Below, in pieces: positions 16,721 to 24,807 of a stretch of 64,000 bases of DNA; the first letter of the stretch is position 1; every line of letters starts with the position of its first letter. The position numbers were made by a program, and so were the translations under genes. Below the pieces are notes generated by a model. The model was not told where the DNA came from, searched no databases, and saw only the letters and a list, made by a program, of their open reading frames with translations. The DNA is taken from NCBI RefSeq assembly GCF_023554255.2, contig NZ_JAMJWD020000002.1, positions 923,435 to 987,434 on the forward strand. Direction: 5' to 3'. The DNA comes from Phyllobacterium sp. 21LDTY02-6. GTDB taxonomy: Bacteria > Pseudomonadota > Alphaproteobacteria > Rhizobiales > Rhizobiaceae.

Positions 16721-17075
16721 AAATCACTTGCGAAAGGCTCTGAGACGGCGGAGTCTTTCCCAATATGGTTCTGAACTCATGTGGTTCGAAAAAGTTACAG
16801 TCACGTTCGTTGGTCTTCGGTTCGATATTGATCGTCACGGTATAGTCGAGTGCATAAACTATCTCGGCCAGCGATCTTAAGGTTAGATTGCTGTGTCCTG
16901 ACAGCATACGATGCACTTGGGCGCGGCCAATGTCCAAGCGGTTGGCAATTTCTTGCAGAGTAAGTTTTCTTTTAGCCCGCTCGCAAAGAACAGCCTCTTG
17001 AAGCTGCGATCCAACATCGGAAATGAGGGCAGATGCTGCTTCCGCCTTCGGGTCTAGTTCAAAGAGATATGACAT
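16701..17075 (-). CDS. HigA/XRE-type helix-turn-helix protein (antitoxin-like)
   Basis: About 124 residues. The helix-turn-helix LTLQEIANRLDIGRAQVHRM is followed by LSGHSNLTLRSLAEIVYALD, typical of XRE/HigA antitoxins. Its order after a RelE/HigB-like gene, with a 17-base overlap, is the usual higBA layout. Such antitoxins neutralise the partner and repress the operon; a palindrome sits over the operon start at 17546-17563. Start chosen at ATG 17075; a GTG at 17084 is possible. Confidence 0.75.
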   Translation of the reverse strand: MSYLFELDPKAEAASALISDVGSQLQEAVLCERAKRKLTLQEIANRLDIGRAQVHRMLSGHSNLTLRSLAEIVYALDYTVTINIEPKTNERDCNFFEPHEFRTILGKTPPSQSLSQVIYEFDDA

Positions 17076-17553
17076 CGCTAACACGCGCTCCCGTCAGGCA
17101 TTTGGGTTCATCCAAGTCTATCGTATCGCGAAAAGCACAAACCTCTCGTATCAAAGCGTCGTATCGCAGGGGACCGCTCTCTGGTTCCTTCAGCACTTCG
17201 ATATGCTCCGCGCATATTGCCAGAAACCTGTCTCGCTGATGAAACCAACCAAAGAAGCGCAGGTCCGGAGTTTTCAGTTCGTAGACGTCGCTTTCCAAGG
17301 GCCGAAGCTGTCTAAACATCCGTGGTGTCGTAAAACTTCCCCCAAGGACAAACTTCTTCAACAGCGCATGAGCTTGTTCGCGCGGTTGACTGTTCAAATT
17401 GTCGATCGGTTTCATTTTGTGCAGCGGTCCCTTGATCCACTCGACAAGACCAGGAGATGCGTATAGCTCCCGAGAAGGAAACTCAAAGCGCGTTAGTTTG
17501 AACTGGATTCTTGCTAACACTCCCTCTCTTTCGAGTTGATGTATTGTTGCCAT
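17059..17553 (-). CDS. RelE/HigB-like putative toxin (tentative)
   Basis: A 164-residue protein, first gene of the trio. The C-terminal half has LRPLESDVYELKTPDLRFFG, then WFHQRDRFLAICAEHIEVLK, the strand pattern of RelE/HigB/Gp49-like mRNA interferases (an Rx-L beta-strand pair followed by a hydrophobic strand). The N-terminal half is longer than in small RelE toxins. Catalytic residues cannot be assigned with confidence. The partner XRE gene overlaps its end. An alternative is a non-toxic fold-related protein. Confidence 0.5.
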   Translation of the reverse strand: MATIHQLEREGVLARIQFKLTRFEFPSRELYASPGLVEWIKGPLHKMKPIDNLNSQPREQAHALLKKFVLGGSFTTPRMFRQLRPLESDVYELKTPDLRFFGWFHQRDRFLAICAEHIEVLKEPESGPLRYDALIREVCAFRDTIDLDEPKCLTGARVSDVISL

Positions 17554-17563
17554 ATAAGTCAAC
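17546..17563. promoter_or_regulatory. Palindrome over the start of the toxin-like gene
   Basis: GTTGCCATATAAGTCAAC is an imperfect palindrome with half-sites TTGCC/TTGAC around an AT centre. It covers the start codon at 17551-17553, a common position for XRE antitoxin operators. Confidence 0.4.
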
Positions 17564-17779
17564 ACACTTTTCTTATCAAGGCGCTAATTTTTCCAGATCG
17601 CGGCATTCAGAGTGCGAGTCGGACCATATACATTATTGAATTAAATTTGAAATATCGAACTGCCAGCGCCGTGGCAGCCCTTCGATGTGCAGGCTTGCGC
17701 TTGCCACCGAGTGTCGCAGAAGATCGATGGAAATCAGCTTCCGCCAGTCGCAACACGATGCAACATGAGTATCGGGCTG

Positions 17780-17806
17780 GGAGCGATGGAGGTGGTGATC
17801 CCGACT
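17780..17806. repeat. Proximal att-like repeat at the tRNA-Arg(CCT) 3' end
   Basis: Matches the distal copy at 16117-16144. The last 14 bases belong to the tRNA and the rest to its 3' flank. Confidence 0.65.
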
Positions 17807-17869
17807 GGATTCGAACCAGTGGCCTACAGATTAGGAATCTGTCGCTCTATCCTACTGAGCTACGGGACC
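17793..17869 (-). tRNA. tRNA-Arg (CCT anticodon)
   Basis: A 77-nt cloverleaf on the minus strand. The acceptor stem GGTCCCG pairs with CGGGATC, the anticodon stem CAGAT/ATCTG carries loop TTCCTAA with anticodon CCT, the T-loop is GGTTCGAATCC, and CCA is encoded. The 3' end is the integration-type boundary of the neighbouring mini-island. Confidence 0.95.
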
Positions 17870-17930
17870 ATCGGCCGAGACATACTGTTTTTCGTCGCAA
17901 AGGCCAAGTCCGAAGATGGCGAAAATGGCG

Positions 17931-19100
17931 TCAGGCGGCGGGCGCCAGTGCATTTTCCGCCAGCTGCACCCAATAGCTTATGCCGTGCGGGATGGCCTCG
18001 TCGTTGAAATCATAGGCGGGGTTGTGCAGCGATGCGCTGACGCCATTGCCGATGAAGATGAAGGCGCCGGGACGCGCTTCCAGCATGTAGGAGAAATCCT
18101 CGCCCGCCATCATCGGTGCGGCTTCATCGTCCACCAGACCGTCGCCGGCGACGGTGCGGGCGATTTTCGTGGCGAATTCCGTCTCGCGCCCGTGATTGAA
18201 GGTCACCGGATAATTGCGCATATATTCGACCTCGATCCTGCCGCCGAATGCCGAAGCCAGGCCCTCCGCCGCCTGCTTGATGCGCCGTTCGGCGAAGTCG
18301 CGCGATTCGGCGCGCAATGTCCGCACCGTTCCGGCCAGCTCGGCCTTTTCGGGGATGATGTTATGGGCGTCGCCCGCGTGGAATTTGGTGACGGACAGGA
18401 CGATCGAATCCAGCGGATCGGTGCCGCGCGAAACGATCGTCTGCAGGGCGCCGACGAGCTGCGCGCCGATGACGACCGGATCGATGGTCGTATGCGGCTG
18501 CGCGGCGTGGCCGCCCTTGCCGTCGATGGTGATGTTGAATTCGTCGGTGGCGGCCATGATCGGGCCCTTGCAGATGGCGAATTCGCCGACGGCAAGGCCC
18601 GGAATATTGTGCATGCCATAGACTTCCGAAATGGCGAAGCGCTCCATCAAGCCGTCCTTGACCATCTCGCGGCCGCCGCCGCCGCCCTCTTCGGCGGGCT
18701 GGAAGATGATTGCGACCGAACCGCTGAAATTGCGCGTCTCCGCAAGGTAGCGCGCCGCCCCGAGCAGCATGGCCATGTGGCCGTCATGGCCGCAGGCGTG
18801 CATTTTTCCCGCTGTCCGCGATGCCCAGGGCTTGCCGGTGATCTCGACGAGCGGCAAGGCGTCCATGTCGGAGCGCAGCCCGATCGTCGCGCCTTCGCCG
18901 CGCGCGCCGCGTATGATGCCGACCACGCCGGTGCGGCCGATGCCGGTGACGATCTCGTCGCAGCCGAATTCCCGCAGCTTTTCCGCGACGAATTGCGCTG
19001 TCTGGTGCACGTCGAACATCAATTCCGGATGCTGGTGCAGATGGCGTCGCCACTGCGCAACTTCTTCCTGCATGTCGATGGCGCGATTGAGCAAGGGCAT
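17931..19100 (-). CDS. M20 family amidohydrolase (hippurate hydrolase/AbgB-type)
   Basis: A 389-residue cytoplasmic metallopeptidase. Zinc-site motifs are seen as RSDMDALP, HACGHDGHMAMLLGAA, FQPAEEGGGGGREM and, near the end, MAGEDFSYML with a final PHG. Members release amino acids from N-acyl or N-aryl conjugates or act on aminoacyl amides. No signal peptide. It is divergent from the DD-carboxypeptidase gene and its 3' end lies close to tRNA-Arg(CCT). The substrate cannot be read from sequence. Confidence 0.85.
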   Translation of the reverse strand: MPLLNRAIDMQEEVAQWRRHLHQHPELMFDVHQTAQFVAEKLREFGCDEIVTGIGRTGVVGIIRGARGEGATIGLRSDMDALPLVEITGKPWASRTAGKMHACGHDGHMAMLLGAARYLAETRNFSGSVAIIFQPAEEGGGGGREMVKDGLMERFAISEVYGMHNIPGLAVGEFAICKGPIMAATDEFNITIDGKGGHAAQPHTTIDPVVIGAQLVGALQTIVSRGTDPLDSIVLSVTKFHAGDAHNIIPEKAELAGTVRTLRAESRDFAERRIKQAAEGLASAFGGRIEVEYMRNYPVTFNHGRETEFATKIARTVAGDGLVDDEAAPMMAGEDFSYMLEARPGAFIFIGNGVSASLHNPAYDFNDEAIPHGISYWVQLAENALAPAA

Positions 19101-19253
19101 TCGGGGATCACTCCAGGTTCATTGCAATTTTTATGGCGATTAAAGGGCTTTGCCTTTTGCCTGCCACATAAGATAGATAAGGCCATTGCCGCCCCACGTG
19201 AAGCGCAGCATCGGCCGCCTTCCACGTTTATACAGACAGGCTGGGTTTCAGGA

Positions 19254-20387
19254 ATGCGGAAAACTGTAGCACTTTTTCTACTTGGCGCGGCGTTGTCAAC
19301 GCTTTCGGCCCCTGGCGCCGTTTCTTCGGCACGCGCCGAGGCGAATATCACCTTCGATGCCGGCACGGGCGAGATCCTGTCGCAAAAGGATGCGTTCCAG
19401 CGCTGGTATCCGGCTTCGCTGACGAAGCTGATGACCGTCTATGTCGCTTTCCGCATGCTGGAATCCGGCCAGGTCAGGCTCGACACGCCCGTGCGCATCA
19501 CCGCGCTCGCCGCCAGGCAGCCGCCAAGCAAGATGGGCTACAAGGTCGGCTCGGAACTGACGCTCGACGACGCGCTGAAGATCATGATGGTGAAATCCGC
19601 CAATGACATCGCCATGGCCGTCGGCGAAACGCTGGGCGGTTCCTCGGAGAAGTTCGCGGCGCTGATGAACGAGGAGGCCCGGCGCATCGGGATGACCGGT
19701 TCGCATTTCGTCAATCCCAACGGGCTGCATTCCGACGATCATTATACGACGGCGCACGACCTTGCGATCATGACATGGCATCTGCGCCGCGATTATCCGC
19801 AATTCGCCCATTATTTCGATATCGAGGCGATCGATTACGGCGGCAAGAAACCGCAGCCCAATCTCAACGCGCTGATCGGCCGGTTCGAGGGCGCCGATGG
19901 CATGAAGACCGGCTTCGTCTGCCCTTCCGGCTATAATCTCATCGGCTCCGCAACGCGCAATGGCAGGACGATCGTCGCCGTGGTCCTCGGCGAATTGAAG
20001 CTTTCCTCGCGGGCGACCAAGGCCGCGGAGCTATTGGCAAAAGGCTTCGAGACGAGCGCCTCCGGGCGCGGCACCGGGCAGACCATCGAGACGCTGCAGC
20101 CCTATGGCGAGGCGACCAGGGATGTCGCGATCAACATGCGGCCCGAGGTCTGCTCCAAGACGTCCGGCTCGGACAGCTGGGACGGCAAGGATCTCGAGGG
20201 CCATATCGTCGCGGGCTCGCCCTATATGAAGCGCATGGACCGCCAGCCCGTGGCGGAGAAGGTGGCGCTGCTCCCGGCCAAGCTCAATGCGCTCGGCATG
20301 GAAATGAACCGCATTCCCGTGCCGAGACAGCGGCCGGAACGCGCCTTGAGCGATGCCGGCAATGCGGCTAGGGCCGCGATCAACTGA
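19254..20387 (+). CDS. D-alanyl-D-alanine carboxypeptidase (DacF/PBP5-type)
   Basis: A 377-residue secreted low-molecular-mass penicillin-binding protein. A signal peptide (MRKTVALFLLGAALSTLS, cleavage near ARA-EA) is followed by the catalytic triad motifs SLTK (in YPASLTKLMTV), SAN (in VKSANDIAMAVG) and KTG (in GMKTGFVCPSG). It trims terminal D-Ala from peptidoglycan peptides in the periplasm. The C-terminal region beyond about residue 270 is long and polar. Its stop overlaps the ATG of the COG0523 GTPase gene (TGATG), so the two are coupled. Confidence 0.9.
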   Translation: MRKTVALFLLGAALSTLSAPGAVSSARAEANITFDAGTGEILSQKDAFQRWYPASLTKLMTVYVAFRMLESGQVRLDTPVRITALAARQPPSKMGYKVGSELTLDDALKIMMVKSANDIAMAVGETLGGSSEKFAALMNEEARRIGMTGSHFVNPNGLHSDDHYTTAHDLAIMTWHLRRDYPQFAHYFDIEAIDYGGKKPQPNLNALIGRFEGADGMKTGFVCPSGYNLIGSATRNGRTIVAVVLGELKLSSRATKAAELLAKGFETSASGRGTGQTIETLQPYGEATRDVAINMRPEVCSKTSGSDSWDGKDLEGHIVAGSPYMKRMDRQPVAEKVALLPAKLNALGMEMNRIPVPRQRPERALSDAGNAARAAIN

Positions 20388-21574
20388 TGGCTGCCGCGCC
20401 GATACCCGTTTCCGTGCTGACCGGCTTCCTCGGCGCCGGCAAGACGACGCTGCTGAACCGGCTGCTGAAGGACCCGGCGCTTTCCGATACCGCCGTGATC
20501 ATCAACGAGTTCGGCGATGTCGGCATCGATCACCTGCTGGTGGAGAAGGCCAGCGAGGGCATTATCGAACTGTCCGATGGCTGCCTCTGCTGCACGGTTC
20601 GCGGCGAGCTCGTCGACACGCTGGCCGACCTGATCGACCGGCTGGAAACCGGAAGGATCAAACGGCTGAAGCGCGTCGTCATCGAGACGACAGGCCTCGC
20701 CGATCCGGCGCCGGTGCTGCATGCGATCATGGGCCACCCCGTATTGCTGCATGCCTACCGCCTCGACGGCGTGATCACCGCCATCGACCAGGTCAATGGC
20801 ATGGCAACGCTGGATGCCCATGAGGAAGCCGTGAAACAGGCCGCCGTGGCCGATCGCATCGTCTTGACCAAGGGCGACCTGCGCCAGGCGGCGGGGCAGG
20901 GCAGGCTCCTGCGCGATCGGCTGGCCGATCTCAATCCCGGCGCCGAGATCATCGACGCGTCGGAACAGCGCGCCGGCTATGCCGGGCTGTTCGAATGCGG
21001 CGTCTACAATCCCGAGACCAAGACCGTCGATGTGCAGCGCTGGCTGAACAGCGAGGCCTATCGCGACAGGGACCGGGAGCGCGCCAGTCTCGATCACAGT
21101 CTCGATCACAGTCTCGATCATCACCACCATGATCATGATCATGATCACGACCATGGTTCGCACGATCATCACCATCATGACGTCACCCGGCACGACGCGT
21201 CGATCCGTTCGTTCTCGCTGACCCATGACCGGCCGATACCGCTGTCGGCGCTCGACATGTTCATCGACCTGCTGCGCTCGGCGCATGGCGAGAAGCTGCT
21301 GCGGGTGAAGGGCATTGTGCAATTGGAAGACGATCCGGAACATCCGCTCGTGCTGCATGGCGTCCAGCAGATATTCCATCCGCCGGCGCGGCTGCCGGCC
21401 TGGCCGGCCGGAAAGCGGGAAACGCGGCTGGTGATGATCGTCAAGGACCTGCCGGAAACCTATGTGCGGCAGCTGTTCGCGGCGTTCCTCAACGAGCCGC
21501 AGATCGACACGCCCGACCGGGCGGCGATGCAGGACAATCCGCTGGCAATTTCAGGCATGAAGCTTTCGCAGTAG
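20387..21574 (+). CDS. COG0523/CobW-type metallochaperone GTPase
   Basis: A 395-residue GTPase. The P-loop is GFLGAGKTTLLNR, the metal motif GCLCC, the switch ETTGLADPAP, and the base-recognition LTKGD. A histidine/aspartate-rich stretch at about residues 235-265 (HHHHDHDHDHDHG) separates it from the C-terminal CobW domain and would bind zinc or a similar metal. Translation is coupled to the upstream carboxypeptidase gene, and since some periplasmic peptidases need zinc the pairing may reflect zinc supply. It is not next to cobalamin genes, so the CobW name is only a family label. Confidence 0.85.
   Translation: MAAAPIPVSVLTGFLGAGKTTLLNRLLKDPALSDTAVIINEFGDVGIDHLLVEKASEGIIELSDGCLCCTVRGELVDTLADLIDRLETGRIKRLKRVVIETTGLADPAPVLHAIMGHPVLLHAYRLDGVITAIDQVNGMATLDAHEEAVKQAAVADRIVLTKGDLRQAAGQGRLLRDRLADLNPGAEIIDASEQRAGYAGLFECGVYNPETKTVDVQRWLNSEAYRDRDRERASLDHSLDHSLDHHHHDHDHDHDHGSHDHHHHDVTRHDASIRSFSLTHDRPIPLSALDMFIDLLRSAHGEKLLRVKGIVQLEDDPEHPLVLHGVQQIFHPPARLPAWPAGKRETRLVMIVKDLPETYVRQLFAAFLNEPQIDTPDRAAMQDNPLAISGMKLSQ
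21086..21120 (+). repeat. 12-bp tandem repeat inside the GTPase gene
   Basis: Three near-perfect copies of AGTCTCGATCAC encode SLDH repeats, followed by an ATGATC-type run (about 21128-21150) encoding HD repeats. These are slippage-prone and could change the length of the metal-binding tract. Confidence 0.75.
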
Positions 21575-21575
21575 G

Positions 21576-21803
21576 TCAGCCGCGCTCGATGTGGAAGCGG
21601 TGCCCGCCATCGACATTGACGGTTTCGATCAGGCGGTGGCCCTCGGTCATGCAGAAATTCGGCATGTCGATGACGGCGAGGGGATCGGTCGTCTCCACCC
21701 AGATACGCGCGCCGGGCGCAAAATCCTGTAATTTCCGCCGGGTCTTGAGCACCGGAAGCGGGCAGTTCAGCCCGCGCAGATCATAGATTTCCTGGTCCGT
21801 CAT
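21576..21803 (-). CDS. TusA/SirA-family sulfurtransferase-like protein
   Basis: A 75-residue protein with the family motif LRGLNCPLPVLKTR, where the cysteine carries persulfide, and the C-terminal MTEGHRLIET. TusA-like proteins pass sulfur to tRNA thiolation or other pathways in the cytoplasm. It starts 4 bases after the stop of the upstream L,D-transpeptidase-type gene, so they share a transcript. Whether it serves tRNA modification or another sulfur relay is open. Confidence 0.85.
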   Translation of the reverse strand: MTDQEIYDLRGLNCPLPVLKTRRKLQDFAPGARIWVETTDPLAVIDMPNFCMTEGHRLIETVNVDGGHRFHIERG

Positions 21804-21807
21804 CGGC

Positions 21808-23061
21808 TTATTCGCCCATGATCTTCCACCAGGCCTTCTTGGCGGGGGCGGGCGTTTGCGTCGGTTGTGCCTGCGTCGGCTGTGCCTGCGTCTGGGCAGG
21901 CTGCGCCGGCGCAATCGACGCCGTGGTCTGCGGCGAAGTGCCCGGCGGCGTTGCCGTGGTCGCTGCGGTCTGGGAGGCTGGCCGGCTCATGCGGGTCCGC
22001 CTTCCTTCCTTTTCCTCTTTCGCCTTGTCGGCTGCGACAGCCGAAGCCAGCCGCACCATGACCTGCGGCTTCGAGGCAGAGCCCTCGTCCTGCGGCGAAA
22101 GCGATGGCGGCTCCATCGTCACCCGTTCGCCGCGGGCGCGGCGTGCGCTCCAGTCGGCGATGATCCGGGCTTCCTCGAGGCCCTTGATCGAGCGGCTCGG
22201 CGGCTGGGTCTTGCCCTTGCCGGCCATGGACGAGAAAGCGGATTCATAGGTGCTCTGATAGGATTGATAGGCCATGCGCAGCGATTCCGGCTGGTTCGCC
22301 GGCGGGCAGATGCTGGTGGCGGCTATCGGAGCATTGGGATCGGTCGTGTGGTTGAAGACATATTTCTTCTCGCACACATCCACCTTCGGCGGCACCTTGG
22401 TGATCTCGAAATGATCATAGCCTTCCTTCAGGTTCTTCCAGAAGGCGTAATTGGGGTCATCCTTGTAGCGCGCCATGTTGGCGGCGGTCATGCGGAACGG
22501 GAATGCCTGCAGCTGGATCGATTGCTGGCCGCCCTTGAAGGCGTCGCGCGCGAAGGCGTAGATCTGCGCCACCTGGGCATCCGTCATCGAGTAGCAGCCG
22601 GATGAAGAGCAGGCGCCGTGCACCATGAGGTTGGCGCCGGTGCGGCCAAGCGCACGGTCGAGCGCATTGGGGAAGCCGGTGTCGAACGAGAGGTAATAGT
22701 TGGATTTCGGATTCATGTGGGCGGGACGGACGGCGTAGAAGCCTTCCGGTGCCTGGCGGTCGCCTTCGATGAACTTGGGACCGAGCTTGCCCGACCATTT
22801 GCAGATCTGGTAGCTGGTCACCATGTCGTAGCGGCCATTGTCCTTCTGCTTCCAGATCTCGAGGACATTCTCTTCCTTGAAGATGCGGACCATGATCGGC
22901 GATGTCGTCGTCATGCCCTTGGTCTTCATCACCTTCACCAGCTTGGGCGGGATGGGCGTGTTCGCGCCATTCGGAACCATGTCGTCGATCGACGATCCCT
23001 GGCAGCCGGCAAGGAAGAGCGTGAGCATCAGGGGCGCAAGGATCTTGGTCGGTATCTTCAT
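21808..23061 (-). CDS. L,D-transpeptidase (YafK/YkuD-type) lipoprotein
   Basis: A 417-residue lipoprotein. The lipobox LAGC lies at the end of the signal segment MKIPTKILAPLMLTLFLAGC. The catalytic motif is HGACSSSGCYSM at about residue 173, the variant seen in YafK-like murein L,D-transpeptidases, so it acts on peptidoglycan cross-links or on attachment to peptidoglycan. The C-terminal 100 residues are Pro/Gln/Ala/Thr-rich with QAQPT repeats and probably span the periplasm. The start at 23061 is chosen for the signal peptide; an in-frame start 25 codons upstream would spoil it. Confidence 0.8.
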   Translation of the reverse strand: MKIPTKILAPLMLTLFLAGCQGSSIDDMVPNGANTPIPPKLVKVMKTKGMTTTSPIMVRIFKEENVLEIWKQKDNGRYDMVTSYQICKWSGKLGPKFIEGDRQAPEGFYAVRPAHMNPKSNYYLSFDTGFPNALDRALGRTGANLMVHGACSSSGCYSMTDAQVAQIYAFARDAFKGGQQSIQLQAFPFRMTAANMARYKDDPNYAFWKNLKEGYDHFEITKVPPKVDVCEKKYVFNHTTDPNAPIAATSICPPANQPESLRMAYQSYQSTYESAFSSMAGKGKTQPPSRSIKGLEEARIIADWSARRARGERVTMEPPSLSPQDEGSASKPQVMVRLASAVAADKAKEEKEGRRTRMSRPASQTAATTATPPGTSPQTTASIAPAQPAQTQAQPTQAQPTQTPAPAKKAWWKIMGE

Positions 23062-23263
23062 CGCTTCAACTGTTGCAGTGGCCACAAAAACGTCCGTCTG
23101 GTCGGTTCGACCGCGGGTCCAATCTACTAAATGCACCCGTTATAGTTGATAAAGACTTACTGCGACCACACAAATTCGCGATCACGCAGATGTCCCCTGT
23201 CATGGAGTGAGGGCGGATTTATGGCGAAGCAGCGGATGATTTTTAACCTAAAGCGGCAAAATT

Positions 23264-23290
23264 AAAAAGGCGGCACAAAGGCCGCCTTGT
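23264..23290 (-). terminator. Intrinsic terminator after the HU gene
   Basis: An 8-bp stem AAGGCGGC / GCCGCCTT with a 6-nt loop, followed on the minus strand by TTTTTAATTTT. It lies about 25 bases past the HU stop. Confidence 0.85.
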
Positions 23291-23314
23291 TAATTTATGC
23301 CATTGATCGCGACA

Positions 23315-23590
23315 TTAGCCGTTGAGCGCATCCTTGAGCGCCTTTGCGGGCTGGAACGCGACCTTCTTGGAAGCTGCAATCTTGATGGTTGCGCCTGTTG
23401 CAGGGTTGCGGCCTTCACGAGCAGCGCGCGCCTGTACCTTGAACTTGCCAAAGCCTGGCAGCGAAACTTCATCGCCAGCTACAACTGAATCGGTGATGTT
23501 TTTAAGAATGCTGTCAACAATCGCCTTTGACTGAACCTTTGTAAGACCCTGATCAGCTACGAGCTTTTCAACGAGATCGGACGTATTCAT
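23315..23590 (-). CDS. HU-family nucleoid DNA-binding protein
   Basis: A 91-residue HU subunit. The arm motif GRNPATGATIKIAASKK and the SLPGFGKFKV core are diagnostic. HU dimers bend and compact DNA. It is a single gene with its own terminator downstream. Alphaproteobacteria commonly have one homodimeric HU, and this is a good candidate for it. Confidence 0.95.
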   Translation of the reverse strand: MNTSDLVEKLVADQGLTKVQSKAIVDSILKNITDSVVAGDEVSLPGFGKFKVQARAAREGRNPATGATIKIAASKKVAFQPAKALKDALNG

Positions 23591-23794
23591 TTGGCGGTTT
23601 CCTCAGTATATTCGTTGATCGGAGGGGTCTGTATGGCATGGGGCGGCCGGTCTGTCATCAGCAGCACAACCCAAAATGCACGTTTATACCCAGTGTTTAC
23701 GGGGTTTTTTCGCAAAGTGACGCCAAAAACCGCTCCATGCGCGCGTCGGTCGCCGCCGGGCAGGGTCAAGTGATTCGGCTTGCCTGTATCGCAT

Positions 23795-24736
23795 TCAGCT
23801 GCCGGAAGCCGGTGACTGCGCGCTGAGGCGCCAGATCGGCGGGTTGCCGATATGGCGGACCACATGGTCGATGAAGGCGCGAACTTTCGGCGGAACGTGG
23901 CGTGTCGGCGGGTACACCGCATGGATCGCATAGGGTATCGGCGTGGCGCCCGGCAGGGCGGGGATCAACGTTCCGTTGCGCAGGGACTCGGCGGCGATGA
24001 ACATGGGCAGCAGCGCCAGGCCAAGCCCCGCAACGGCCATGTCGCGCATCACCTCGCCATTATTGGTGACGATCCTGCCGCGCATCGCAACCGCGATCGG
24101 TTCGTGCGGATCTGCCGGATTCTCGAATTGCCAGAGCTGGCTCGTATTGACGTTGGAATAATCGATGCAGCTATAATCGCCGAGCGCCTCGATCGATTGC
24201 GGCAGGCCGTGTTCGCGCGCGAAGGACGGGCTGCAACAGACGATCCGCGGGTCCTCGCAGAGCTTGCGGGCGACGAGGCTGGAATCCTTCAGCACCCCGA
24301 TGCGGATGCCGACATCATAGCCGCCGCGGACGAGGTCGGTCATGCGGTCGTCGAACTCCACGGCCAGTTCCAGCTCGCCGTACTGGCGGGCGAAGTCGGC
24401 GATCATCCTGCCGAGATAGAGCGTGCCGAAGGTCATCGGCGCGGTGATGCGCAGCGTGCCCCGCACGGCGCCGCTGCGCCGGCCGGCGGTCTCGGCAGCG
24501 TCCATGATGTCCTTCACCAGCGGGCGAACCTGCTCCATGAAATCCACCGCATGCGCCGAAGGCAGCAGCTTGCGCGGCGATCGCTGGAAGAATTCGACGC
24601 CAAGCGCGGCCTCGAGATCGGCTATCCGCTTGCTGACCACGGATTTCGACAGGTTGAGCCGTGCCGCGGAAGCCGTGATGCTGCCGGTTTCCATCACGTC
24701 GAGAAAAGTGAGAAGATCGTCAAAACGCCAGTTCAT
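23795..24736 (-). CDS. LysR family regulator beside the ring-cleaving dioxygenase
   Basis: A 313-residue LysR protein of the CrgA/YhjC subgroup. The helix-turn-helix is [20 protein letters not shown] (about residues 20-40), with an effector domain having [15 protein letters not shown] and GYDVGIRIG. The start [14 protein letters not shown] at 24736 fits the family; an ATG six codons upstream is possible. It is divergent from the dioxygenase gene, with two perfect inverted repeats between them, so it likely controls that gene and itself, perhaps in response to quinones or other electrophiles. Confidence 0.85.
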   Translation of the reverse strand: MNWRFDDLLTFLDVMETGSITASAARLNLSKSVVSKRIADLEAALGVEFFQRSPRKLLPSAHAVDFMEQVRPLVKDIMDAAETAGRRSGAVRGTLRITAPMTFGTLYLGRMIADFARQYGELELAVEFDDRMTDLVRGGYDVGIRIGVLKDSSLVARKLCEDPRIVCCSPSFAREHGLPQSIEALGDYSCIDYSNVNTSQLWQFENPADPHEPIAVAMRGRIVTNNGEVMRDMAVAGLGLALLPMFIAAESLRNGTLIPALPGATPIPYAIHAVYPPTRHVPPKVRAFIDHVVRHIGNPPIWRLSAQSPASGS

Positions 24737-24737
24737 G

Positions 24738-24754
24738 GTGCGACTGTATCGCAC
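24738..24754. promoter_or_regulatory. Perfect inverted repeat GTGCGA-N5-TCGCAC
   Basis: A 17-bp perfect inverted repeat directly upstream of the LysR start; a T-N11-A LysR box can be read within it. A candidate autoregulatory site. Confidence 0.45.
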
Positions 24755-24788
24755 AAGATCGACCGGGAACAGCGCAAACAGCGCTTAT

Positions 24789-24807
24789 GGTTCGATGCTG
24801 TCGAACC
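24789..24807. promoter_or_regulatory. Perfect inverted repeat GGTTCGA-N5-TCGAACC
   Basis: A 19-bp perfect inverted repeat in the middle of the LysR/dioxygenase divergent region, a second candidate regulator site. Confidence 0.45.

Larger units (their letters stand above)
16117..17806. mobile_element. Mini-island at the 3' end of tRNA-Arg(CCT)
   Basis: About 1.7 kb lies between a duplicated tRNA end (16117-16144) and the intact tRNA 3' end (17780-17806). The content is visibly richer in A/T than the flanks, and the three genes inside have different codon use from their neighbours. It carries a toxin-antitoxin-like trio and no integrase, so it is either a non-autonomous passenger or the remnant of a larger island. 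This is inferred from the repeats, composition and tRNA position. Confidence 0.6.

Noticed and set aside
16144-17779. Search for an integrase or transposase in the tRNA-adjacent mini-island
   Set aside because: None of the frames shows tyrosine- or serine-recombinase motifs. XerD at 56 kb is the chromosomal housekeeping enzyme and not part of the island.
17916-20387. An 823-codon plus-strand frame ending with the DD-carboxypeptidase
   Set aside because: The first 440 codons are antisense to the M20 hydrolase and have no family pattern. The signal peptide at 19254 marks the true start.
21086-21150. Short tandem repeats considered as a CRISPR array
   Set aside because: The units are 12 and 6 bp with no spacers and they encode an in-frame His/Asp tract of the GTPase.
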